A DNA stretch of 5,014 nt. Source: a bacterium. GTDB lineage: Bacteria; Arandabacterota; Arandabacteria; Arandabacterales; JALGWA01. The translations under genes were made by a program, and so were the position numbers. This document shows positions 1 through 5,014 of this stretch, piece after piece. The first letter of the stretch is position 1. Every line of letters starts with the position of its first letter. The stretch spans positions 1 to 5,014 of the forward strand of contig JALGWA010000142.1 of assembly GCA_025774425.1 (NCBI GenBank). Direction: 5' to 3'. Under the pieces are notes generated by a model. That model was not told the origin of the DNA, did not search any database, and was given only the letters and a program-made list of their open reading frames with translations.

Positions 1-669
1 CGTCGCCGCGTTGAGCGAGACGGCCAGGCCGACCTCGAAGGGCTCGCGCGCGAGCCGCATGATCTCCGCCGGCAGCCCGCATGTCGATATCGTGATCCGC
101 CTGGCGCCGACGCCGACTTCCTTGACCAGTATTGCGACGGCCTTCATGACGGCCGCATAGTTTGCGAGCGGTTCGCCCATGCCCATGAAGACTATGTTGG
201 TGAAGGGCCGTGCGGTCGAGTCCGGATCGCCGAGCTCGTCCATCGCGAAGAGCACCTGGCCGACTATCTCATCGGCCCTCAGGTTCCGCTTGAGTCCCCT
301 TCTCCCGGTCGCGCAGAACTTGCAGGCGTAAGCGCAGCCGACCTGGGACGAGATGCACAGTGTCGCGCCTCGGGTGTGCGGCAGGAAGACGGTTTCTATT
401 TCGTCGCCGTCGCCCAGGGCGAGGCCGAACTTGAGCGCGCCGTCCTCCGACGAGACCGCCTTGCCCGTGGGCTCGAGCGCCGTTATCACGAAACGCCTCC
501 TGAGGGTCTCGCGGAGGTCGAGGGACAAGTCGGTCATTTCGTCCACGGTCTTGACGCGCCTGCGGTAGAGCCAGCGGGATATCTGGCCGGCGCGGTAGCC
601 CGGCTCGCCCAGGGCGGCGACGGCCCGGGCGATCTCCTTCCTCGTCATTCCATTCAAGGCTCTCGCCAT
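1..669 (-). CDS. rlmN: RlmN, dual-specificity 23S rRNA/tRNA adenine-C2 methyltransferase (radical SAM; C-terminus cut by window edge)
   Basis: RlmN is a cytoplasmic radical-SAM enzyme that methylates C2 of A2503 in 23S rRNA and of A37 in some tRNAs. The first 223 codons are present; the family is usually about 350 residues, so the last third, including the second catalytic cysteine, lies outside the window. Residues 1-95 match the N-terminal helical accessory region (GYRAGQISRWLYRR at 24-37). The radical-SAM core follows: CISSQVGC at 105-112, the 4Fe-4S motif CAYACKFC with cysteines 112, 116 and 119, then ATGRRGLKRNL, the SAM-binding FMGMGEPLANY at 161-171 and ITISTCGLP at 192-200. The start ATG lies 16 nt after the upstream methyltransferase gene and has only a weak Shine-Dalgarno site; Met8 (codon at 648-646) is an alternative start. 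The gene is probably cotranscribed with that neighbour. The paralogue Cfr, which methylates C8 of the same base, is less likely but cannot be strictly excluded without the C-terminus. Confidence 0.95.
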   Translation of the reverse strand, partial: MARALNGMTRKEIARAVAALGEPGYRAGQISRWLYRRRVKTVDEMTDLSLDLRETLRRRFVITALEPTGKAVSSEDGALKFGLALGDGDEIETVFLPHTRGATLCISSQVGCAYACKFCATGRRGLKRNLRADEIVGQVLFAMDELGDPDSTARPFTNIVFMGMGEPLANYAAVMKAVAILVKEVGVGARRITISTCGLPAEIMRLAREPFEVGLAVSLNAAT

Positions 670-685
670 CAGGAACCCGTTCCCG

Positions 686-2158
686 TCAGAGCTCGGACAC
701 CTTCTTCTTGATCGCCCCGGCGCCCGCCGCGTCGAGGGCGGCGGCCATCACCGACCGCATGTCGTTCAGCCTGTCGGCGGGAATCTCCGGCCGCTCGTAG
801 GACTCGAGGCGGTCGGCGACCTCGGCCCTCGCTCGATCGAGGAGGCTCCCGGGGTCGATGGGGCTCTCGTCCATCAGCGACTTGCGGTCGATCACCTTTC
901 CGGGGTAGCAGCACTCGCTCCGGTAGAGCTTCAGCGTCTGCTCCGCTGTGAGGAAGCTCTCCTCGGCGAGGCCCTCGAGTATGGCGTCGGTTCCCAGCGT
1001 ATCGCCTTCGCCCGCCAGGCCCCGCTTGAAACGCCTGACCATGCCGCAGATCTCGTTGTCGAGCACGAGCTTCTCGAGCGACTGGCAGCTTTCGAAGTTG
1101 AGCATGCCCGGGCCGGACACGAAGTCCACCGAGCCCGCGGACGCCGCGAGCATGGTCATCGCCGATTCCATCCCGGCCTGCGCGTCGAGGAACTTGGAGT
1201 CGCTCATGCCGAGGTAGGCCTGCGTCGGCAGGCCGAGATGCCTGCCGACCTCCGTGTCGGCCAGGTCGATGAGCAGCGTCTCCACGGCCCCCATCGGGGA
1301 AGTCGAGTGGCGCATGTCGAACACGGCCGGCGAGCCGCCCCATATTATGGGCGAGCCCGGGGTCCACGCCTGGTGGATGACGATCCCGCTCAATGTCTCG
1401 ACGGTGTGCTGCACGACCGACGCTATGAGGCTCATGGGCGCGAGCGCGCCGGCGAGCGGCATCGATATCAGCTGGGCGGGAACGGCGTTCTGCGCGCACT
1501 GCCTGAGATCGTGGCATCCGAGCGCGGACCACCGGAGCGGCGACGTCGGGCACACGTCGAAGACGGCGACGGGTTTGTCCCGCAGCGAGTCCTCGCCCGT
1601 CCTCGCCAGCAGGAGTTCGAGCATCACCTTGAAGCCCCCCGTCGTGAAGGTCCCGGTCACGACGGGTTTGTCGGTGAACATGCACGAGATGAAGAGCCTG
1701 ATGCTGTCGCTCACCTCTTCGGGGACGTCCGACGGTATGACGCCCGTGCTCGCGGCCTCCACGTTCTCGAGCGTATGAACGAGCTTCGAGAAGCGGACGA
1801 CATCGTCGATCACGGGCTTGCGCATCGCCGGTCCATCGAGGTCGAGGATGAAGAGGGCCGCCGAACCCGGGTTGAAGTGGATCTGCCCGTCGCCCAGCGC
1901 GAAGCGCTTTCCGCCGGTCATGTCGTAGAGGTCCAGCGTCCCGCCGGCGGACGTTACGGCGCGCTCGACCATGTGGCGCTTGAACCTGGCGACATGCCCG
2001 CCGCGGTCCGTGTCGGCTCCCATATCCGCCAGCAGCTCGAGCGTTTCCGTCTCCTCCACCGTGACCCCGGTCTTCTCCAGGAGGCCCATGGCCTCGTCGA
2101 TGATCTCTCCGATGACGGACTCGGTGAGCAACTTGAGGTTCGGGCTGTGTCTTTCCAT
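686..2158 (-). CDS. MttB-superfamily (trimethylamine methyltransferase-like) corrinoid methyltransferase, non-pyrrolysine type
   Basis: This 490-residue protein belongs to the MttB family (TIM-barrel enzymes that move a methyl group from a quaternary or tertiary amine to a corrinoid protein). Seen in the sequence: WGGSPAVFDMR at 273-283, the block MSDSKFLDAQAGME at 318-331, then a segment like the family's 'GAGML...LVIDDEI.GMVRR' (GPGMLNFESCQSLEKLVLDN), and LKLYRSECCYPGKVIDR near the C-terminus, with Cys416-Cys417 where relatives often have aromatic residues. Length matches the family (about 470-500). There is no in-frame TAG, so it lacks the pyrrolysine of archaeal MttB and belongs with MtgB-like homologues that demethylate glycine betaine, carnitine or similar compounds; the substrate cannot be read here. 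The frame is open back to 2302, but Met49 of that frame is the likely start: it has AGGTGG a few bases upstream, and the only good promoter would begin transcription near 2200, downstream of the longer start. No corrinoid-protein or corrinoid-activase gene is in view. Confidence 0.92.
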   Translation of the reverse strand: MERHSPNLKLLTESVIGEIIDEAMGLLEKTGVTVEETETLELLADMGADTDRGGHVARFKRHMVERAVTSAGGTLDLYDMTGGKRFALGDGQIHFNPGSAALFILDLDGPAMRKPVIDDVVRFSKLVHTLENVEAASTGVIPSDVPEEVSDSIRLFISCMFTDKPVVTGTFTTGGFKVMLELLLARTGEDSLRDKPVAVFDVCPTSPLRWSALGCHDLRQCAQNAVPAQLISMPLAGALAPMSLIASVVQHTVETLSGIVIHQAWTPGSPIIWGGSPAVFDMRHSTSPMGAVETLLIDLADTEVGRHLGLPTQAYLGMSDSKFLDAQAGMESAMTMLAASAGSVDFVSGPGMLNFESCQSLEKLVLDNEICGMVRRFKRGLAGEGDTLGTDAILEGLAEESFLTAEQTLKLYRSECCYPGKVIDRKSLMDESPIDPGSLLDRARAEVADRLESYERPEIPADRLNDMRSVMAAALDAAGAGAIKKKVSEL

Positions 2159-2193
2159 TATCCACCTGCCTTCCGGGTCGATGCGGGACGGGA

Positions 2194-2203
2194 TTACGCC
2201 TCC
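2194..2203 (-). repeat. 10-mer GGAGGCGTAA, left copy of an inverted pair
   Basis: GGAGGCGTAA on the minus strand falls at the predicted transcription start of the methyltransferase gene. An identical 10-mer in the opposite orientation lies at 2330-2339, just before the regulator gene. This copy looks like a ribosome binding site but has no start codon behind it: the next codons are GTA ATC CCG. It could be half of an operator, a decayed ribosome site or coincidence. Confidence 0.45.
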
Positions 2204-2206
2204 TCT

Positions 2207-2235
2207 TTTGTAATCGAGGCGGTCGGCCAAGTCAA
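2207..2235 (-). promoter_or_regulatory. Sigma-70-like promoter for the methyltransferase-rlmN unit
   Basis: On the minus strand the -35 box TTGACT (2235-2230) and -10 box TACAAA (2212-2207) are separated by exactly 17 bp. Each matches the consensus at five or four of six positions. Transcription would start near 2200, giving a leader of about 42 nt before the start codon at 2158. This supports the shorter methyltransferase start. The promoter call is from sequence pattern only. Confidence 0.7.
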
Positions 2236-2236
2236 G

Positions 2237-2251
2237 GCCGGCCTGGCCGGC
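2237..2251. promoter_or_regulatory. Candidate operator: 7-1-7 inverted repeat GCCGGCC-T-GGCCGGC
   Basis: A perfect 7-bp inverted repeat with a single central base lies one base upstream of the methyltransferase -35 box and about 30 bp upstream of the regulator's -35 box. Its position between divergent promoters suits a protein-binding site, but it is entirely G/C apart from the centre, and such dyads arise easily in DNA of this composition. Confidence 0.35.
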
Positions 2252-2280
2252 GGCACGCTTTTGCAGGCCTCCGTTTTGTG

Positions 2281-2309
2281 TTGACTCGCGGAGTAGGGGC
2301 ATTTATAAA
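2281..2309 (+). promoter_or_regulatory. Sigma-70-like promoter for the regulator-transporter unit
   Basis: The -35 box TTGACT (2281-2286) and -10 box TATAAA (2304-2309) are separated by exactly 17 bp, a near-consensus bacterial promoter. It is also the most A+T-rich spot in the region. Transcription would start near 2316, about 24 nt before the regulator's ATG. The -35 hexamer is identical to that of the divergent promoter. Confidence 0.8.
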
Positions 2310-2329
2310 CGTATGCGGATAGTCGAATG

Positions 2330-2339
2330 GGAGGCGTAA
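2330..2339 (+). repeat. 10-mer GGAGGCGTAA, right copy, containing the regulator's ribosome binding site
   Basis: GGGAGG at 2329-2334 is a strong Shine-Dalgarno site placed 5 nt before the ATG at 2340 and fixes that start. The full 10-mer is repeated in inverted orientation at 2194-2203. The shared CGTAA goes beyond what ribosome binding requires. Confidence 0.6.
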
Positions 2340-2768
2340 ATGGTTGATGCCAGGACGTTTCAGGCGCTGTCGGATCCCACGAGATTGAAGATCCTGTCGC
2401 TCCTGGGCGCGGGCTCGATGAACGTGTCGGACATGGTGGAGAGGCTCGACATCACGCAGCCGGCGGTCTCCCGGCATCTCAAGGTGCTCCGGGAGGCGGG
2501 CCTCATAGTCGACTCGAGGCGCGGCAAGTGGGTCGAGTACTCGTGCAACCCGTCGACGGTCGCCGAAGCAGCCGAGTACCTGAGGGAGCTCAACCGCGCC
2601 CGGCGTGGATCCGGCGCGACTCCCGCGGGACGGCGGAAGAGCGAGCCGGCGCCCCGCCCGAGAGGACGCGGACGCCGGGCGGATGCGCGCGCGGAAGCGG
2701 GCGGACCCGCGACGTCGCGCTACCTCGTCGCGCGGGACGGGGACTTCATAGACGACATCATGCTTTGA
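2340..2768 (+). CDS. ArsR/SmtB-family winged-helix transcriptional regulator
   Basis: This 142-residue cytoplasmic DNA-binding protein opens with the family hallmark FQALSDPTRLKILSLL (7-22). A helix-turn-helix follows with recognition segment TQPAVSRHLKVLREAGLI (39-56), then a wing SRRGKWVEYS (59-68) and a dimerisation helix around 72-88. The metal-sensing ELCVCDL motif is absent: the equivalent stretch is MNVSDMVERL, and Cys69 is the only cysteine. It is therefore probably not a cysteine-based arsenic or cadmium sensor and may respond to another ligand or to a partner protein. Typical members are about 100-120 residues; this one adds a basic, low-complexity Arg/Pro/Gly/Ala linker (about 88-125) and a short tail RYLVARDGDFIDDIML with an acidic-hydrophobic end. 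It diverges from the methyltransferase gene and lies 34 nt upstream of the transporter gene, so autoregulation plus control of either neighbour is plausible but inferred. Confidence 0.9.
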   Translation: MVDARTFQALSDPTRLKILSLLGAGSMNVSDMVERLDITQPAVSRHLKVLREAGLIVDSRRGKWVEYSCNPSTVAEAAEYLRELNRARRGSGATPAGRRKSEPAPRPRGRGRRADARAEAGGPATSRYLVARDGDFIDDIML

Positions 2769-2779
2769 GAGGGCCGTCC

Positions 2780-2806
2780 ATGACCTCGCTTGGAAAGGTG
2801 CGATGA
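2780..2806 (+). other. Possible 8-codon leader peptide coupled to the transporter start
   Basis: In the 34-nt gap after the regulator, GAGAGGG (2767-2773) is a good Shine-Dalgarno site 6 nt before an ATG at 2780. The frame reads MTSLGKVR and stops at TGA 2804-2806, which overlaps the transporter ATG (2803-2805) as ATGA. That geometry is typical of translational coupling. The transporter also has its own weaker site GGAAAGG (2792-2798), 4 nt before its ATG. Such a short frame can arise by chance, so whether it is translated is unknown. Confidence 0.35.
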
Positions 2807-4908
2807 TACTACCGCGGGCCCGTTCGGGTTCATACCGTCGTCCTCATTCGAACAAGCCGCTCCTCTTTTTGATCCTCCTCGTTTCCTGCCTGGTCCCGGC
2901 GGCGTCCGCGCCCGCGGTCTCGGCCGCGGAGGCGTGCCCGTCCGCCGAGAAGGTCGTCATCGGCGGGATGACGGTCATGATGGATGGGAATCACCAGGAG
3001 GGCCGCTCGGGCAAGTGGTTGAGCGAGCCCTTCACCGTCACCATCACCGACGCCGACGGCAGGCCGGTCAGCGGCGCCGCCGTCAGGTTCTGGCTGGAGA
3101 ACGGCGCGGACGGGGATCTCAGCGTCTCCACCGTGACGACGGCCGCGGACGGAAGGGCGGAGACCCGGCTCAGGCTGGGCGAGGGAACACAGGATTTCTC
3201 GGTGGGCGTCCACATTCAACACCCCGAACTGGGGAGCGGCATCGTGGAGTTCCGCGCCAAGTCCTACGACCTGACGCGGCTCGTGCTCTTCATTCTCGGC
3301 GGGCTCGGTCTTTTCCTCTACGGCCTCTCCACGCTGTCGAAGAGCCTGCAGAAGGTGGCGGGCCCGAAGCTGAGATCCGTCCTCAAGCTCCTGACGAGCA
3401 ACAGGTTCATGGGGCTTACCGTCGGCGCGTTCGTCACGGCCGCCATCCAGTCGAGCAGCGCGACCACGGTCATGGTCGTGGGCTTCGTCAACGCGGGTCT
3501 GCTGCGGCTTCAGCAGGCGATAGGCGTCATCATCGGGGCCAATATCGGGACGACGATCACCGGCCAGCTGATAGCCTTCAAGATCGACAAGTACTCCCTT
3601 CCCATCATAGCCGTCGGCTTCGCCGTGATAATGCTCTCCAAGCGGCCGAGGACCAGGCGCTGGGGCGAGGCCATATTCGCCTTCGGCCTCCTGTTTCTCG
3701 GGCTGTCCATAATCAAGGACACGCTGTCGCCGCTCGGGGGGAGCGCCATGGTGCGCGATTTCTTCATAAGGTTCAGCGAACAGCCGATTCTCGGGGTGTT
3801 CGCAGGCATGCTGGTGACGATGATCGTCCAGTCGAGCAGTGCGACCGTCGGCCTGACGATGGCGCTCGCGGCGACCGGCCTCATCGACCTCAGGGGGGCC
3901 ATCTGCCTCGTCCTCGGCGAGAACATCGGCACGACGATAACCGCGCAGCTGGCGAGCATCGGAACAAACAGGGGGGCGCGCCGCGCGGCCTGGGCGCACA
4001 CGATGTTCAACGCCACCGGTGTGGCGATCATGCTCACCGTGATGTACACGACCGACTTCTATGTCAACGTCGCCAGGTCGACCTCCGGTGACGTCATGCG
4101 GCAGATCGCGAACTCGCACACGCTCTTCAATGTCCTCAACGCGGCCCTGTTCATCGGCTTCGTCGGTCCGCTGGCGAGGCTCGTCAGGGGCCTCGTGCCC
4201 GGGCCCGAGGAGGGCGTGAGGGGGGAGCCGCAGTATCTCGAGAGGCACCTCCTCGATACGCCTTTCATAGCGATTGAACAGGCCAAGAAGGAGATAGTGA
4301 GGATGGCGGGCATAGCCGAGCAGGCCGTCGGGGATGCGAGCCGCGCCTTCTTCAAGGGCGATGCGTCGTATCTCAAGAGCGTGCCCGTGCTCGAGGAGGG
4401 GCTCGACCATCTTCAGCGCGAGATAACGCATTACCTCGTGGAACTCGCGAGGCGCAGCCTGACGACAGTGCAGTCGGAGCAGCTCCCCGTGCTCCTCCAC
4501 ACCGTCAACGACATTGAGAGAATCGGCGACCATGCGGAGAACATTCTCGAGCTCGCCGAGAGGCGGAAGTACGAGAAGGTCAGAATGCCGGCCGACGCGA
4601 TGCTGAGCCTGGAGGCCATGTGCGATCATGTCCTGGAGATGTCCGGCCACGCGATGAGGGCGCTGGACGGCGATGACCGCGAAGAGGCGAGGATGGCCCT
4701 CAAGATCGAGGACAAGATAAACCGCATGCATGTGGAGATGCGCCAGGACTACGCGATGCGCCTGGGCAGCGGAAAGGCGGACGCGCGGAGCGGTCTCATA
4801 TTCTTCGACCTCGTGATGAATTACGAGAAGATGGGGGACCACTACACCAACATCGCGCAGGCCGTCCTCGGGGAGCTCCAGTGGGACAAGGGGGTCAAGG
4901 CGGCATGA
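2803..4908 (+). CDS. Na+/phosphate cotransporter family protein (NptA/YjbB-like) with N-terminal Ig-like and C-terminal PhoU domains
   Basis: This 701-residue inner-membrane protein probably carries sodium-coupled phosphate. Domains in order: a basic N-terminus (RRPH) and hydrophobic core LLFLILLVSCLVPAA (20-34) forming an export signal, with probable cleavage around AVSA-AEA (residue 42); an Ig-like beta domain (about 50-153: VTITDADGRPVSGAAVRFW, then a second strand set after AADGRAETRLRLG); a membrane domain (about 157-463); and a cytoplasmic PhoU domain (about 487-695). The membrane domain shows the duplicated Na/Pi signature: QSSSAT at 216-221 and 343-348, GANIGTT at 245-251 and GENIGTT at 372-378. 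The two QSSSAT sites are 17 of 18 bases identical. PhoU carries paired metal-binding motifs, NDIERIGDHAENI (569-581) and NYEKMGDHYTNI (673-684). Members such as E. coli YjbB are about 540 residues with PhoU; the added 150 residues are the exported Ig-like part. A response regulator overlaps its stop codon. Direction of phosphate transport cannot be told from sequence. Confidence 0.93.
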   Translation: MILPRARSGSYRRPHSNKPLLFLILLVSCLVPAASAPAVSAAEACPSAEKVVIGGMTVMMDGNHQEGRSGKWLSEPFTVTITDADGRPVSGAAVRFWLENGADGDLSVSTVTTAADGRAETRLRLGEGTQDFSVGVHIQHPELGSGIVEFRAKSYDLTRLVLFILGGLGLFLYGLSTLSKSLQKVAGPKLRSVLKLLTSNRFMGLTVGAFVTAAIQSSSATTVMVVGFVNAGLLRLQQAIGVIIGANIGTTITGQLIAFKIDKYSLPIIAVGFAVIMLSKRPRTRRWGEAIFAFGLLFLGLSIIKDTLSPLGGSAMVRDFFIRFSEQPILGVFAGMLVTMIVQSSSATVGLTMALAATGLIDLRGAICLVLGENIGTTITAQLASIGTNRGARRAAWAHTMFNATGVAIMLTVMYTTDFYVNVARSTSGDVMRQIANSHTLFNVLNAALFIGFVGPLARLVRGLVPGPEEGVRGEPQYLERHLLDTPFIAIEQAKKEIVRMAGIAEQAVGDASRAFFKGDASYLKSVPVLEEGLDHLQREITHYLVELARRSLTTVQSEQLPVLLHTVNDIERIGDHAENILELAERRKYEKVRMPADAMLSLEAMCDHVLEMSGHAMRALDGDDREEARMALKIEDKINRMHVEMRQDYAMRLGSGKADARSGLIFFDLVMNYEKMGDHYTNIAQAVLGELQWDKGVKAA

Positions 4909-5014
4909 AGGATCGGGGCCGGGGGCGCGGCAGGGTTCTCATAGTCGACGACGACGCCGGCGTGAGAGCGATGCTGCGCAAGGTGCTCGAGTACGAGAAC
5001 TACGAGCCGGTGGA
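4905..5014 (+). CDS. Response regulator, receiver domain N-terminus (cut by window edge)
   Basis: Only 36 full codons are visible. After a short basic Gly/Arg leader (KDRGRGRGR), the sequence RVLIVDDDAGVRAMLRKVL matches beta1-alpha1 of CheY-like receivers, with Asp15-Asp16 as the acidic Mg2+-binding pair. The phosphoacceptor Asp, the switch Thr and Lys, and any output domain lie beyond the window, so it cannot be assigned to the PhoB, NtrC or single-domain class. The ATG overlaps the transporter's TGA as ATGA, with AAGG (4897-4900) 4 nt upstream, so it is almost certainly cotranscribed and translationally coupled. Its placement after a PhoU-bearing phosphate transporter makes a role in phosphate signalling attractive, but this is inference from position alone. 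Confidence 0.85.
   Translation, partial: MKDRGRGRGRVLIVDDDAGVRAMLRKVLEYENYEPV

Noticed and set aside
686..2158. Pyrrolysine-containing MttB with amber readthrough
   Set aside because: There is no in-frame TAG in the gene; the frame ends at TGA 688-686.
669..2165. 498-codon minus-strand frame overlapping the methyltransferase
   Set aside because: It is a shifted-frame shadow with an Arg/Gly-rich composition. The other frame carries the MttB family motifs.
1238..2284. 348-codon plus-strand frame opposite the methyltransferase
   Set aside because: It is an antisense shadow with no domain, an Arg/Glu/His-rich product and no suitable ribosome site.
2159..2302. 48-residue N-terminal extension of the methyltransferase from an ATG at 2302
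   Set aside because: It would start upstream of the methyltransferase promoter and overlap the divergent -10 box. The extension does not resemble the family, and the shorter form has a ribosome site and normal length.
2528..2806. 92-codon plus-strand frame overlapping the regulator
   Set aside because: Its body is an Arg-rich shadow of the regulator gene. Only its last eight codons, with their own ribosome site, are kept as a possible leader peptide.
2830..4842. 670-codon open frame on the minus strand opposite the transporter
   Set aside because: It is an antisense shadow in G+C-rich DNA. Its product is rich in His/Arg/Glu with no recognisable domain, whereas the plus-strand frame has clear Na/Pi and PhoU motifs.
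1..5014. CRISPR array, transposon ends, tRNA or rRNA genes, phage or defence genes
   Set aside because: No spaced direct repeats, terminal inverted repeats, transposase or cloverleaf-like sequence was recognised, and nearly all the DNA is accounted for by the five genes.

Overview
This is a G+C-rich bacterial window (about two-thirds G+C by eye). It is compact, with bacterial sigma-70-like promoters, Shine-Dalgarno sites and overlapping ATGA gene junctions. AGG (Arg) and ATA (Ile) codons are fairly common despite the high G+C. A corrinoid-type methyltransferase homologue hints at an anaerobic or one-carbon-metabolising bacterium, but the sequence does not fix the phylum.

Layout. Two transcription units diverge from a 181-bp intergenic region (2159-2339). 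Leftward (minus strand) are an MttB-superfamily methyltransferase (2158-686) and, 16 nt further on, rlmN, the 23S rRNA/tRNA adenine-C2 methyltransferase, which runs off the left edge. Rightward (plus strand) are a small ArsR-type winged-helix regulator (2340-2768); a 701-residue Na+/phosphate-cotransporter-family membrane protein (2803-4908) with an exported N-terminal Ig-like domain and a C-terminal PhoU domain; and, overlapping its stop codon by ATGA, the start of a response regulator that leaves the window at the right edge.

Regulation. The divergent region holds two well-formed promoters with the same architecture, TTGACT-N17-TATAAA toward the regulator and TTGACT-N17-TACAAA toward the methyltransferase. 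The 10-mer GGAGGCGTAA lies downstream of each -10 box on the transcribed strand, and a 7-1-7 G+C-rich dyad abuts the methyltransferase -35 box. This layout suggests that the ArsR-type protein controls both directions, which is an inference. An 8-codon reading frame with its own Shine-Dalgarno site ends inside the start codon of the transporter gene and may couple its translation.

Novelty. No defence system, CRISPR array, mobile element or RNA gene was recognised. The parts most worth a second look are the Ig-NaPi-PhoU fusion with its downstream response regulator, the stand-alone non-pyrrolysine MttB homologue divergent from a cysteine-poor ArsR protein, and the symmetrical promoter region between them.
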